From NCBI GenBank assembly GCA_020725115.1, contig DYFR01000011.1:1-64000 (forward strand): DNA of 64,000 nucleotides, written 5' to 3'. The stretch is from Thiohalomonas denitrificans. Lineage in GTDB: Bacteria > Pseudomonadota > Gammaproteobacteria > Thiohalomonadales > Thiohalomonadaceae. The notes under the pieces are model-generated. The model worked only from the letters and a program-made list of their open reading frames with translations, was not told the DNA's origin and did no database searches. Position numbers and translations under genes: made by a program. Below are positions 34,118 through 42,832 of the stretch, piece after piece (positions within the stretch are counted from its first letter, which is position 1; each line of letters begins with the position of its first letter).

Positions 34118-34549
34118 TTAGTTTTTCTGCTTGCCCTGCTGGCGTTGCCTGGCTTCTTCCAGCTCGCGCGCCAGTTCGCGGATATCGTCCAGGCTGCGGA
34201 TGGTGAGCTCACGTTCCGGCAACGGCACATGGTCTGAAGCCCGCGCGGGAGGAGCCAGAGGCGTGGACGGTCGCTGGGCCGGCGGCGCTGCGATCACAGG
34301 CGGCGGAGCGACAGGCACGGCGGGAACCGATGCCGACGCAGGTACGCTGTCCGGAATGCGCTCTGCGGCCTCCGCCGCCGCAGACTCACCCTGCTCCAGG
34401 CGAGCGGCCTCCAGCATGCGGCGCACATTTTCCGCGACATCCATTTCCGGAATCACCACCCCTGCCTCGGGCGGCACTTCTTCTGCCGCGGCCGGGACGG
34501 CAATACACAAACTGCCGCACAACCACACTACCTGCCAGATTTTTCTCAC
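34118..34549 (-). CDS. Secreted proline/alanine-rich protein, hypothetical
   Basis: A 143-residue protein that starts at a GTG (VRKIWQVVWLCGSLCIAVPAAAEE), a signal peptide with a likely AAA cleavage. The mature part has AENVRRMLEAARLEQGESAAAEAAERI, a Pro/Ala-rich linker of about 40 residues, and a charged helix SLDDIRELARELEEARQRQQG. The layout suggests a periplasmic linker or peptidoglycan-spanning protein. No family is recognised. It is divergent from the DUF6231 gene at 34617. Confidence 0.5.
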   Translation of the reverse strand: MRKIWQVVWLCGSLCIAVPAAAEEVPPEAGVVIPEMDVAENVRRMLEAARLEQGESAAAEAAERIPDSVPASASVPAVPVAPPPVIAAPPAQRPSTPLAPPARASDHVPLPERELTIRSLDDIRELARELEEARQRQQGKQKN

Positions 34550-34616
34550 TGCACGCACTCGCCTGATTGATGCCGTTGCCCTTCCCCTGCCGGGCAGCGG
34601 CGTCCACAATGGAAAC

Positions 34617-35096
34617 ATGGACGCGCAGTATAAAGCAGACATGGCGCAGCTACTCGAACAGATGCAGCCGCGCAGCATATTGTGTCTGGGTGCTCCCTGC
34701 ACACCGGCAATACGCGACTATGTCGCCGCCGCACCCGGCCGCCTGGCCCAACACCAGGCCGAAGCGCTGCCCACCGCGGGACACTTCGATCTGGTCGTCG
34801 TGGCGGAACTGCTGGAGCGACTGCCCAAGAACCGGGGCGAACAGTTGCTGGCCCGGTTGCGCGACATACATGGCGGACGCTTCCTGCTGCTGCTCACCGC
34901 AACGCCGCGAACGGAACACGCGAGCCAATGGGACGGCAACGAACTGCTGGCCCTCGGCCTGATCCGGGTGGGCAGCTATCCCGACGCCGACCGCCATCTG
35001 TACCGCTACGATCTCCATGACTACAAGACGACACCCGACTGGCTCAATCCGCGCTTCTGGGCTCACCCCGAGCGCTGGGACAAGGATTACTGGTAA
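34617..35096 (+). CDS. DUF6231 family protein (degenerate methyltransferase-like)
   Basis: A 159-residue protein, MDAQYKADMAQLLEQM then SILCLGAPCTPAIRDYVA, HFDLVVVAELLERLPKNRGEQLLARLRDI, FLLLLTATP, and a C-terminal YKTTPDWLNPRFWAHPERWDKDYW. The strand-helix order recalls a small SAM methyltransferase without the usual glycine motif I. I associate the ending with DUF6231 proteins of sulfur-oxidising gammaproteobacteria, with no known function. The ATG at 34617 is the plausible start; the frame upstream is antisense to the secreted-protein gene. Confidence 0.62.
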   Translation: MDAQYKADMAQLLEQMQPRSILCLGAPCTPAIRDYVAAAPGRLAQHQAEALPTAGHFDLVVVAELLERLPKNRGEQLLARLRDIHGGRFLLLLTATPRTEHASQWDGNELLALGLIRVGSYPDADRHLYRYDLHDYKTTPDWLNPRFWAHPERWDKDYW

Positions 35097-35170
35097 ACAG
35101 CGACGGCTGTAAAATGCAGCCCCCATCGCGTACAGTGTTCACACCAACCAAAGAGACAACTCACCGACCG

Positions 35171-35914
35171 ATGCCACGTTATCTGCTGCTGTTTCTCGCC
35201 CTGCTCACTATTGCCGGCACCGCCCATGGCGCCTGCGACGACCCTGCGGCGCCGGGCGTAATCTGGCGTGATTGTGACAAGAGCGGTATCGATTTGCGCG
35301 GTGCCGACCTGCGTGGCGCCGTGCTCACCCGCAGCAGCTTTGCCGGAGCCGACCTGCGCGAGGCCCGCCTCGACCGTGCCGACCTCAACTTCACCGACAT
35401 GAGCGGAGCACGACTGGAGCAGGCACATCTGTCCGGTGCCCGGTTGACCGGGGCCAACCTGCAACAGGCCAACCTGTCCGGCGCCTTGCTGCGCGGCACC
35501 CGCTTCGACCGTGCCGACATGAGCGGCGCCATCCTGCAGGGCGCACAGCTCAGTAACGCCAGTTTTTACCAGACCATACTCGACCGTGCCGACTTAAGCG
35601 GCGCCGACCTGAGTGCCGCCGAGCTGCGTCAGGCATCACTGCAACATGCCAGGCTGGCGGGGGCAAATCTGTCGCGGGCAAATCTGTTGCAGGCCAACCT
35701 GGAACGTGCCGACCTCAAGGGCGCCCGCATGGAACAGGTGCGACTGGAAAAGACCAACCTGCAATACGCAGACCTTGGCAACGCCGACCTCACCCGTGCC
35801 TCGCTGGTGGATGCACGGCTGTTCGAGACCCGCTTCGACGGCGCCAAACTGGGCGGCGCCATGTGGATCGACCGCAAGCGTTGCCGCTTCGATTCGGTGG
35901 GGACGTGCCAGTAG
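35171..35914 (+). CDS. Secreted pentapeptide repeat protein
   Basis: A 247-residue exported protein. It begins MPRYLLLFLALLTIAGTAHGA (signal peptide, cleavage near HGA), then ACDDPAAPGVIWRDC, and about 30 tandem A(D/N)LXX pentapeptides such as ADLRG, ADLRE, ADLNF, ANLQQ and ADLKG, which fold into a right-handed quadrilateral beta-helix. Two Cys near the front (ACDD and RDC) and one at the end (GTCQ) may cap the helix. Such proteins can act as DNA mimics or structural baits; a periplasmic role is unknown. It has its own transcript space. Confidence 0.88.
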   Translation: MPRYLLLFLALLTIAGTAHGACDDPAAPGVIWRDCDKSGIDLRGADLRGAVLTRSSFAGADLREARLDRADLNFTDMSGARLEQAHLSGARLTGANLQQANLSGALLRGTRFDRADMSGAILQGAQLSNASFYQTILDRADLSGADLSAAELRQASLQHARLAGANLSRANLLQANLERADLKGARMEQVRLEKTNLQYADLGNADLTRASLVDARLFETRFDGAKLGGAMWIDRKRCRFDSVGTCQ

Positions 35915-35950
35915 GGCGGAGATACAACGGAGCACGGAAAAGACTAAAAC

Positions 35951-36232
35951 CTTTGCCACCGAGTGCACAGAGATCACAGAGGAACGAACACCCACTCATC
36001 TTCATCCCCAATAACCGCAGTTTAACTCTCGCCAAGGCGCCAAGATCGCCAAGGGAAGCACATCGTTGACAGGTTTCTGCGTCTCACCGAACGGGTGGCA
36101 GCCCGCGCTGCTCCCCCGCCTGTTTTTCTTTGCGTGCTTGGCGCCTTGGCGAGAGAACTGAGATTTTCAGGTTCATTGCGGTCGGAACATTGGGCCTTTT
36201 CCTCGGTGTACTCTGTGCCCTCTGTGGCTGAA
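35951..36232. repeat. Nested palindromic element with short tandem arms
   Basis: The outer pair is GCCACCGAGTGCACAGAG...CACAGAGG (from 35954) against CTCTGTGCCCTCTGTGGC near 36212-36230. The inner pair is ACTCTCGCCAAGGCGCC...CGCCAAG (36024-36052) against CTTGGCGCCTTGGCGAG (36137-36153). The arms are built of 7-9-nt words (CGCCAAG, CACAGAG). This explains the 35915-36296 interval, which otherwise has no gene. An MTP-like ORF reading here is not credible. Confidence 0.7.
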
Positions 36233-36252
36233 TTTTTTTGCATCCAAAATGC

Positions 36253-36276
36253 AAAACGGCCCTTGCGGGCCGTTTT
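36253..36276. terminator. Bidirectional rho-independent terminator
   Basis: AAAACGGCCC-TTGC-GGGCCGTTTT is a 10-bp perfect stem with a 4-base loop, ending in T-rich sequence on the plus side (TTTTATTTT) and with T-rich sequence on the minus side. It lies 20 bases beyond the HDOD-gene stop on the minus strand, so terminates that gene. Confidence 0.85.
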
Positions 36277-36296
36277 ATTTTGGGCGGGAGAGAAAC

Positions 36297-37658
36297 TCAG
36301 GCGGCCATCTTGCGCGCCATGAACTGCAACCCCTCGCGCATCTGCAGCACCGTACCCAGCGCCGCCTCTGCCTGCTCCTCGGTCAGACCCACACTCTCCA
36401 GCAGATCCGCCGGCAGGTCGATGCCGGTGGCGTCACCCATGCCGAAGCGCTTGATCAGGCGATTGGCGATATGCACCAGATTGGGGTAGATGGCGTAGTC
36501 GCCGCGGTACTCACCGTTGTGATGCTCACGCACCGTCTCGACGATTTCCCTGGGCAGGTTCCAGGCATCCATCAGCCACAGCCCCATCTCGGTGTGGGTC
36601 ACGCCGACCAGTTCACGTTCCAGTTCCAGCACCGGTCGCTCCGGCTGGGCCGCCACCGCCTTGTTGAGACGATCGAACTGCGGCGGGAACAGGTGGCCAA
36701 GCAGCAGAAAACCGAAGTTGTGCAGCAGTCCGGCCATGTAGGCCACGCCCGGGGCCGGACGCCGACTGAACTCGATGGAATTGCACAAGGTCTGGGTCAG
36801 TGCCGCCACATGCAGGGCATCGCGCCAGAAATTGTCCAGCCCCAGCGGGCCATCCTTGGGATTGCGGAACGACTTGCCCAGCGCCAGGCCGAGGGAAAAA
36901 TCCATCACGAAGTCCATGCCCAACACCCGCACGATGGCCTGCTCCACCGAAGTCAGCTTGCCCTGGTAGGCATAGAACGGTGATGCAGCATAGCGCAGCA
37001 ACTGCGCCATCAGGCTCGGATCCTGCTCGATGACCGCCGCCAGTTCGTTGGCATTGGCATACGGGTTATTGCGCAGCTTGAGGATCTGGGTGGCGATGCC
37101 GGGCATCGGCGGCAGTGTGTGCACCTGCTCCACCTTCTCCTTCATCCCCTCACGCCTGGCCTCGGTCGGGGTGGTCGCCGCCCTGGTCATGGGGCTGGAA
37201 ATGCGGTGGCCGCGCAGGGCAGCGCCTGTCAGCCGGTTGAAGTCACCCTGCTGGGCGCGCAGGAACAGATGGCTCAGGCCGGGGGTGAAAAACACCTCAT
37301 CCAGCTCATCGACGGCACAGTCAACAATGAGCTTGATGCCATAGGGCTCGCCCAGCGGCGGCAGGGCACCGGCCTCGCAGTCGGTCAGCAGCACCGCCAG
37401 TTCCTCGCTGCTGCAGGCAACGAAATTACGCCGTGAATTGCCATTTAGCACGGCCAGGTCGAGACGATGGGCGGCCGGATAGACCGCCATCAGGTAACTG
37501 GAACCGTCCTTGAGCACGGCGCTACGCACCAGCTTCTGCACCGGCACGCGGGCCGCACGCACGGCCTCCGCCAGTGACAGACCCGCAGGCGCGGCATGAA
37601 CCTTGTACTGACCGCCCTTGCGGGCGAGGTAATTGCGCACAGTGGTCGGAATGTTCAT
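36297..37658 (-). CDS. YbaK-like/HDOD fusion protein
   Basis: A 453-residue protein. Residues about 1-150 resemble the YbaK/ProX aminoacyl-tRNA deacylase-associated domain (MNIPTTVRNYLARKGG, VQKLVRSAVLKDGSSYLMAVYPA). Residues about 180-390 are an HDOD domain (LPPMPGIATQILKLRNNP, NELAAVIEQDPSLMAQLLRYA, VAYMAGLLHNFGFLLLGHLFP). The canonical HD metal pair is replaced, as in HDOD proteins (HN in LLHNFG). HDOD proteins are regulatory scaffolds in stress, motility and biofilm signalling. The fusion of the two domains is known but uncommon. It starts MNIPTT and has a terminator downstream. Confidence 0.84.
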   Translation of the reverse strand: MNIPTTVRNYLARKGGQYKVHAAPAGLSLAEAVRAARVPVQKLVRSAVLKDGSSYLMAVYPAAHRLDLAVLNGNSRRNFVACSSEELAVLLTDCEAGALPPLGEPYGIKLIVDCAVDELDEVFFTPGLSHLFLRAQQGDFNRLTGAALRGHRISSPMTRAATTPTEARREGMKEKVEQVHTLPPMPGIATQILKLRNNPYANANELAAVIEQDPSLMAQLLRYAASPFYAYQGKLTSVEQAIVRVLGMDFVMDFSLGLALGKSFRNPKDGPLGLDNFWRDALHVAALTQTLCNSIEFSRRPAPGVAYMAGLLHNFGFLLLGHLFPPQFDRLNKAVAAQPERPVLELERELVGVTHTEMGLWLMDAWNLPREIVETVREHHNGEYRGDYAIYPNLVHIANRLIKRFGMGDATGIDLPADLLESVGLTEEQAEAALGTVLQMREGLQFMARKMAA

Positions 37659-37774
37659 TTCATCACTCCTTCGGGCGTATTGAGACGAGGGTATGCCCGA
37701 TTCTCTGTGTGAAAGACTAATGTACCCCCGCAGGCAGGGATGGGATATCTATCACATATTGGCAAAACAAGGGC

Positions 37775-38950
37775 TTAAGCTTCATGATCCCGCCTGCCTC
37801 CGGCCCGGAACAGGGCATCCCGGCCATAGCGTTCGGCCACCCGATCCATCACGGCATCGATGCGGCTCTGCCGCTCGCGCCCCTGCGCCGCAAACATGTC
37901 CTCCTGCCCGCCGGGCGCGGCGTCAAAACCGCTCACCCCGATGCCGATCAGACGCAGCGGCGGCAGCGGGTGCGGCAGGCGCTGCTCGAACAGCCCCTGT
38001 GCCACGCGCCAGATTTCATCCGTGATATCGGTCGCCTCCGGCAGGGTTTGAGCCCGGGTCAGGGTGGAAAAATCAGCCAGGCGAGCCTTGAGCTGTACGG
38101 TGCGCCCCTTCAGGCCATGGCGGCGCAGGCGCCAGGCCACCTGGGCGGTCAAATCCAGCAGCCAGGCACGCAACACCTCACGGTCGCCGATGTCGCGGGG
38201 AAAGGTGGTCTCCTGGGAAATGGACCTGGCCTCGCGTTCACTCACCACCGGCCGCTCATCGATACCGTGGGCCAGTTGCCACAACGGCTCGGCAAAGTTG
38301 CCGAAGTGCTGCTGCAGCAGGCGCGGTGAATAGGCCCGCAACTGGCCGATGGTGGCGATGCCGAGCCGCTCGAACACCCTGGCGCCCACCTTGCCCACAC
38401 CCCACAGCCGCCCCACCGGCAAGGGGTCGAGAAAGGCCTGCACCCGATCCGGCGCCACCACCACAAAGCCGTCCGGCTTGTCGATGTCCGAGGCAATCTT
38501 GGCGAGAAATTTGTTCGGCGCGACGCCCACCGAGGCAACCAGGCCAAGTTCCGCATGAATCTCCCGCCTGATGCGCTGTCCGACGGCCTCCCCCGGCCCG
38601 AACAGCCGCTCGCTGGCGCTCACGTCGAGAAAGGCCTCGTCCAGCGACAGCGGTTCCACTTGCGGTGTGTAGCGCTCGAAGACAGCGCGGATCTGCTGCG
38701 ATACCTCGGCGTAATGGTCGTGCCGGGGCGGCAGCAATACAAGCTCCGGGCACAGACGCAACGCCGTCGCGGTCGGCATGGCGCTGTGTATGCCGTAGCG
38801 TCGTGCCGCATAGCTGGCCGCAGCCACCACCCCGCGCCGCTCGGCAGCACCGCCAACGATTACCGGCCGCTGCGCCAGTTCCGGTCGGGCACGGATCTCC
38901 ACCGCGGCAAAAAAGGCGTCCATGTCCACATGGAGGATGGTGCGCTGCAT
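37775..38950 (-). CDS. dinB: DNA polymerase IV
   Basis: A 391-residue Y-family polymerase for translesion synthesis. Catalytic residues are Asp9 in HVDMDAF and the Asp-Glu pair in SLDEAFLDV. Palm, thumb (GVGKVGARVFERLGI helix-hairpin-helix) and little-finger domains (ARSISQETTFPRDI) are in order, and the end EDMFAAQ-like lies near a beta-clamp-binding motif (QEDMFA). Full length for DinB is about 350, so this copy has a longer C-terminus. It is usually induced by damage, but no clear LexA box was found by eye. Confidence 0.94.
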   Translation of the reverse strand: MQRTILHVDMDAFFAAVEIRARPELAQRPVIVGGAAERRGVVAAASYAARRYGIHSAMPTATALRLCPELVLLPPRHDHYAEVSQQIRAVFERYTPQVEPLSLDEAFLDVSASERLFGPGEAVGQRIRREIHAELGLVASVGVAPNKFLAKIASDIDKPDGFVVVAPDRVQAFLDPLPVGRLWGVGKVGARVFERLGIATIGQLRAYSPRLLQQHFGNFAEPLWQLAHGIDERPVVSEREARSISQETTFPRDIGDREVLRAWLLDLTAQVAWRLRRHGLKGRTVQLKARLADFSTLTRAQTLPEATDITDEIWRVAQGLFEQRLPHPLPPLRLIGIGVSGFDAAPGGQEDMFAAQGRERQSRIDAVMDRVAERYGRDALFRAGGRRDHEA

Positions 38951-38995
38951 GAGGGTGTAACCAGGGAGAACATCAAGGGCTCCAGTTTACACCCA

Positions 38996-39649
38996 TCAAT
39001 CCACAAACAGCGCCTCCAGCCGTTCCAGATCGTTGAGTACACGCCAGGAACCACCACCAGCCTCGATGCGCTGGCGCCAGTGCGTCAGGCGGTCGGTGTA
39101 TTCACGCGGGTCGATGTTGTCACTGCGCAGCTTGCTCACGTTGAGCGCCACCACCTCGAAGCCCTGCATCTGCAGCGGGATGGCCTCGCGCACATAGCCT
39201 GCCGCCAGTTCCTCCTTCATATCGGAAAAGATGAGCACGGTCTTGCGGCCGGGGTTCTTCTCGTCCAGATACTCGATGGCCTGCAACAGGCCGCCGGTGA
39301 TGTCGGTGTAGGCGCTGGGCTTCACATTGGCGACAAACTTGTCGACCTCCTCGCGAAACTGCCGTTTCTGCAGGTTGGCCCGGCTCGGCTGGCCGTCGAA
39401 GGTGACGCGGGCAATGATGTCCTTTTCGCTGAAGCTGCCGGTCTTGATGCGCGCCACGGCGAAGGAGTCACCGGGTTGCAGCTTGGCCAGCACGAAGTTG
39501 ATGATCTGCTGCGCCTTGTCCAGCTCCCTGGTATAGGTGCCGGAGGTATCGAGCAGCATGTAGACACCGCGGCTGTGGCTGGTCTCATCGCTGCAGGCGG
39601 AGAGCAGCAGGGTCACGGCGGCCGTCAGTAACAGGAATATCCGGCTCAT
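38996..39649 (-). CDS. VWA-domain lipoprotein
   Basis: A 217-residue lipoprotein. It begins MSRIFLLLTAAVTLLLSAC with the lipobox Cys19, then a von Willebrand A domain with the MIDAS motif DTSGT at residues 34-38, and TDITGGLLQAIEYL and LIFSDMKEE as the later metal-site parts. A frame extension to 39721 is not used. The start overlaps the upstream gene's stop by four bases (ATGA), so the two are translated together. It should display a metal-dependent binding face at a membrane, probably binding the protein encoded upstream. No assay or named family is known to me. Confidence 0.8.
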   Translation of the reverse strand: MSRIFLLLTAAVTLLLSACSDETSHSRGVYMLLDTSGTYTRELDKAQQIINFVLAKLQPGDSFAVARIKTGSFSEKDIIARVTFDGQPSRANLQKRQFREEVDKFVANVKPSAYTDITGGLLQAIEYLDEKNPGRKTVLIFSDMKEELAAGYVREAIPLQMQGFEVVALNVSKLRSDNIDPREYTDRLTHWRQRIEAGGGSWRVLNDLERLEALFVD

Positions 39650-41079
39650 GACTGTCCCTCCGTGACCACGGCATTCTCCACTGCAGGCTTCTTGCGCGCA
39701 TGCAGCCGCTCTTCCAGCCACAGCGGCAGGAAAATGAGCAGATCATAGAGACGGATCAGCATGGCGCCACCATGGCGGAAGACATTGCCGGCCAGACGCA
39801 GCAGGAAGGCCAGCATCTGCAGAATTCCCTGCGCCGACAGGCCCAGCACGGTACGCGAGGAGTGGATGAAGGACTCCAGCGGTATGGCGACGAACACCAG
39901 CGCAAAGGGCAGGATGAAGCCCATCCCCATTTGCGCCGCCGTGGTGATCCACTGATTGGCCGCCACCGCCGCCATCTGGCGATCACCGATAAGCGAGGCC
40001 ACCAGACTGGCATCGTCCTGCGACAGCTTTTCACGCATGTAGGCCAGGCCGGCCTCCACACTGGCCAGCAGCAGCAGGATGGAAAAGGTGATCCAGATCA
40101 TGCGCACGCGCATGCGGTCGTCCAGCGCCGCAATCACCGGGAACAGTCGGGTGATGCGCAGCGACTCCATCAGGAACAGCCCCATGGCGATCTCCACCAG
40201 GATGATCACCAGGGCGGCGATATTGGCCACCTTGTAGCCCATGATGAAGCTGCTGCCGCCGACCATTTCCTGCATCGGCCGGGCGATGAGGTGAAAGTTG
40301 ATCACCGCCCCGCCGATGGCGATGGCCAGCACGAAGCCGGCGATGAAGAACTGCGTCAGGGAGGAGGAAGACAGCATGCGCTCGGCACGCGGGCTGCGGC
40401 TGAGGATGTCCTCGTAGGAGGCCATGTGGCGATCGATGCTGGTGGAGCGCTCCAGCAGATGGGTAACACGTTTGTCCATCTCGCCCAGCACCCGCGCCAC
40501 ACGGCGCCACAGCGGCATCATGCGGCTCAGGATGCGATGGCGCTTGCTGTTGTCATTGCGGTACTGCTCGATGGCACTGCGCTGGGCGCGCACCATGGAC
40601 TCGTGGATGTCCTGCAGGATCTCGCCCACCACCGGTTCCCTGGGTGCGATCTTGGCCACCGCATCCACTACCTTGGCCCAGGCCGGTGGTTCCGGCGGCA
40701 CCTCGCTGCTGGCATGGTAATCCTGCTCCAGCCGGGTGATGGCCTCGCTCATCTGGCGTTGCAGGGCGGGGTATTCCGCCAGGTCGCGCTGCACCGAGGC
40801 ATCGATGCGCTCGAACTCACGCTCGATGATGCGCTCCGCCGCCTCACGTCCGGCGGCCAGCAATACCTCGTTATTGCGTTGTTTGAGACGCTGCTCGGCC
40901 AGCAGCACCGAACTGGCAGCCAGCTTGCAGGCATGGTGCAGCAGACGCGAGGCCGCCGCGATGGCATGGTGGGCACCGGGCCGCGCCAGGTAGAGCAGGC
41001 CGACACCGACTACCAGCCAGATCAGGCCGGACAACAACGGTGAAGCGGGCACCAACAGGAACAATTCCGAAAACGACAT
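39646..41079 (-). CDS. Membrane protein with coiled coil, partner of VWA lipoprotein
   Basis: A 477-residue protein. The start at 41079 (MSFSELFLLVPAS) has GGAGG five bases ahead. One span lies at about residues 18-36, then a long helical segment from about 50 to 230 (LAEQRLKQRNNEVLL, AEYPALQRQMSEAITRLEQ, IHESMVRAQRSA), then a cluster of three or four spans (about 238-260, 275-300, 325-345, 385-410), and a C-terminal amphipathic tail. No known family. The layout resembles a signalling or mechanosensing scaffold. It is coupled to the VWA lipoprotein gene by a four-base overlap. Confidence 0.65.
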   Translation of the reverse strand: MSFSELFLLVPASPLLSGLIWLVVGVGLLYLARPGAHHAIAAASRLLHHACKLAASSVLLAEQRLKQRNNEVLLAAGREAAERIIEREFERIDASVQRDLAEYPALQRQMSEAITRLEQDYHASSEVPPEPPAWAKVVDAVAKIAPREPVVGEILQDIHESMVRAQRSAIEQYRNDNSKRHRILSRMMPLWRRVARVLGEMDKRVTHLLERSTSIDRHMASYEDILSRSPRAERMLSSSSLTQFFIAGFVLAIAIGGAVINFHLIARPMQEMVGGSSFIMGYKVANIAALVIILVEIAMGLFLMESLRITRLFPVIAALDDRMRVRMIWITFSILLLLASVEAGLAYMREKLSQDDASLVASLIGDRQMAAVAANQWITTAAQMGMGFILPFALVFVAIPLESFIHSSRTVLGLSAQGILQMLAFLLRLAGNVFRHGGAMLIRLYDLLIFLPLWLEERLHARKKPAVENAVVTEGQS

Positions 41080-41198
41080 AGCCACCTCCATGGATAAAGC
41101 GGGGCGTATGCCGCTCCGCGTCGATTCCCGTGAACGTTATAGACTATTGGCGATAAGGACTGCTATCGGAATCACAGTTCCCGCCGTACCGGCCAGCG

Positions 41199-42674
41199 CT
41201 AGCCGCGGCGATAGAGCTCGACCAGCCGCCGCAGACGCGGTGCCCGATCCGCCGCCACCATGTCCCAGCTGAAGCGCCACTGCCAGTTGCCGGTAGTGGT
41301 GCCCGGCGTATTCATGCGGTGTTCCCCGTCCAGTTCCAGCACATCCTGCAATGGCACGATGGCCAGCCGTGCCACCGAGGCATAGGCCGCACGGATCAGC
41401 GGCCACGGCATGGCCTCGCCCGGCTGGCCGAGGTACTCCATCATCAGCTGCCGTACCGACTCCGGGATAGTGTTGCACCAGCCCAGGGTCGTGTCGTTGT
41501 CGTGGGTGCCGGTGTAAACAACGCTGTTTTCGCTGTGATTGTGCGACAGATAAGGGTTCTCCGGGCTGCCGTCGAAGGCAAAATGCAGGATGCGCATGCC
41601 CGGCAGGGCGTATTTCCTGCGCAGTGCCGTTACCTCGGGGGTGATGGTACCCAGATCCTCGGCCACCACCGGCAAGGGATCGAAGCGTTCCAGCAGGGTG
41701 GCGAACAGGGCATCGCCCGGCGCCTTCACCCAGCGGCCATTGATAGCGGTATCTTCGTGGGCGGGGATCTCCCAGTAGGCCTCGAAACCGCGAAAGTGAT
41801 CGATGCGCACCAGATCGAACAGGCGCAACTGGCCCTCGATACGCTGGTGCCACCAGCTGAAGCCGTCGGTTTCCATCCACTCCCAGTCGTAGTGGGGATT
41901 GCCCCAGCGCTGGCCGGTGGCGGAAAAGTAATCGGGCGGCACACCGGCCACTACCGTGGGCTGGCCGCTTTCATCCAGATCGAAACACTGCCGCTGCGCC
42001 CACACGTCGGCACTGTCATGGGCGACAAAGATCGGCATGTCGCCGAAGATGGCAATGCCCTTGCCATTGGCGTGCTGCTTCAGCGCCTGCCACTGCTGAT
42101 CGAAGACGAACTGTTCAAAGCGGAGCACCGCCAGCTCTTCGGCATGGCTTTGCCGCACGGCCTCGAGGGCGGCGGGATCATGATCGCGCAGCGGTGCCGG
42201 CCACTCGTTCCAGCCGCGCCCCTGTTCCACGCGCTTGAGCACGCAAAACAGCGCGTAATCCTCCAGCCAGTGACTCTCGTCGATAAAGCGCTGCAACCCG
42301 GCACGGGCCGCATCATCGGCACGGGCCTGGAAGCCCTGCCAGGCGCGCTCGATCAGTGGCGCCTTGCCGCCGTAGCGCGCATTGGGCGTCACCGCCCCTT
42401 CCAGCCAGCCCTGCGCCTGCAATCCCTCAATGCTGATCAGCTGTGGGTTGCCGGCATGGGCCGACAGGCTCTGGTAGGGCGACAGATCATCGTGGGTCGG
42501 CCCGAGCGGCAGGATCTGCCACACACGCTGGCCGGCGGCGGCAAGAAAGTCGACGAAATGCCAGGCCTCGCTGCCCAGATCACCGCAAAACCAGGGACCA
42601 GGCAAGGACGTGGGATGCAGCAGGATGCCGGCCTGGCGTCGCTGCAGCGGCGTATGGGCGATATGATGAGTCAT
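41199..42674 (-). CDS. malQ: 4-alpha-glucanotransferase (amylomaltase)
   Basis: A 491-residue GH77 enzyme that moves alpha-1,4-glucan chains. Motifs are RQAGILLHPTSLPGP, PLGPTHDDLSPYQSLSAHAGNP, FGDMPIFVAHDSADVWA, VAGVPPDYFSATGQRWGNP, the nucleophile region LVRIDHFRGFEAYW, the acid/base VAEDLGTITPE and GTHDNDT. The ATG at 42674 (MTHHIAHTP) is used; an upstream ATG adds seven residues. It is the last gene of a minus-strand glucan cluster that begins with glgC. Confidence 0.93.
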   Translation of the reverse strand: MTHHIAHTPLQRRQAGILLHPTSLPGPWFCGDLGSEAWHFVDFLAAAGQRVWQILPLGPTHDDLSPYQSLSAHAGNPQLISIEGLQAQGWLEGAVTPNARYGGKAPLIERAWQGFQARADDAARAGLQRFIDESHWLEDYALFCVLKRVEQGRGWNEWPAPLRDHDPAALEAVRQSHAEELAVLRFEQFVFDQQWQALKQHANGKGIAIFGDMPIFVAHDSADVWAQRQCFDLDESGQPTVVAGVPPDYFSATGQRWGNPHYDWEWMETDGFSWWHQRIEGQLRLFDLVRIDHFRGFEAYWEIPAHEDTAINGRWVKAPGDALFATLLERFDPLPVVAEDLGTITPEVTALRRKYALPGMRILHFAFDGSPENPYLSHNHSENSVVYTGTHDNDTTLGWCNTIPESVRQLMMEYLGQPGEAMPWPLIRAAYASVARLAIVPLQDVLELDGEHRMNTPGTTTGNWQWRFSWDMVAADRAPRLRRLVELYRRG

Positions 42675-42736
42675 GCGGACCGTGCCTGGTTCCATTATTG
42701 AAATGATTGTTTCACGTCCAGAAATCTCAAACCTGC

Positions 42737-42784
42737 CGCAGAGGCACAGAGAAAATCAGCTCACAATTCTCCGCGTCTCTGCGA
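42737..42784. repeat. Imperfect palindrome with about 8-nt arms
   Basis: CGCAGAGGCACAGAGA on the left and TCTCCGCGTCTCTGCG on the right pair with three mismatches around a short centre. It belongs in character to the element at 34043-34113. It sits in the 158-base gap between the malQ start and the GH57 stop. Confidence 0.55.
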
Positions 42785-42832
42785 CGCGTGTGTCTTGTCT
42801 TTAGGACTTATGCGCCTTGGCGGTGAACTGCT

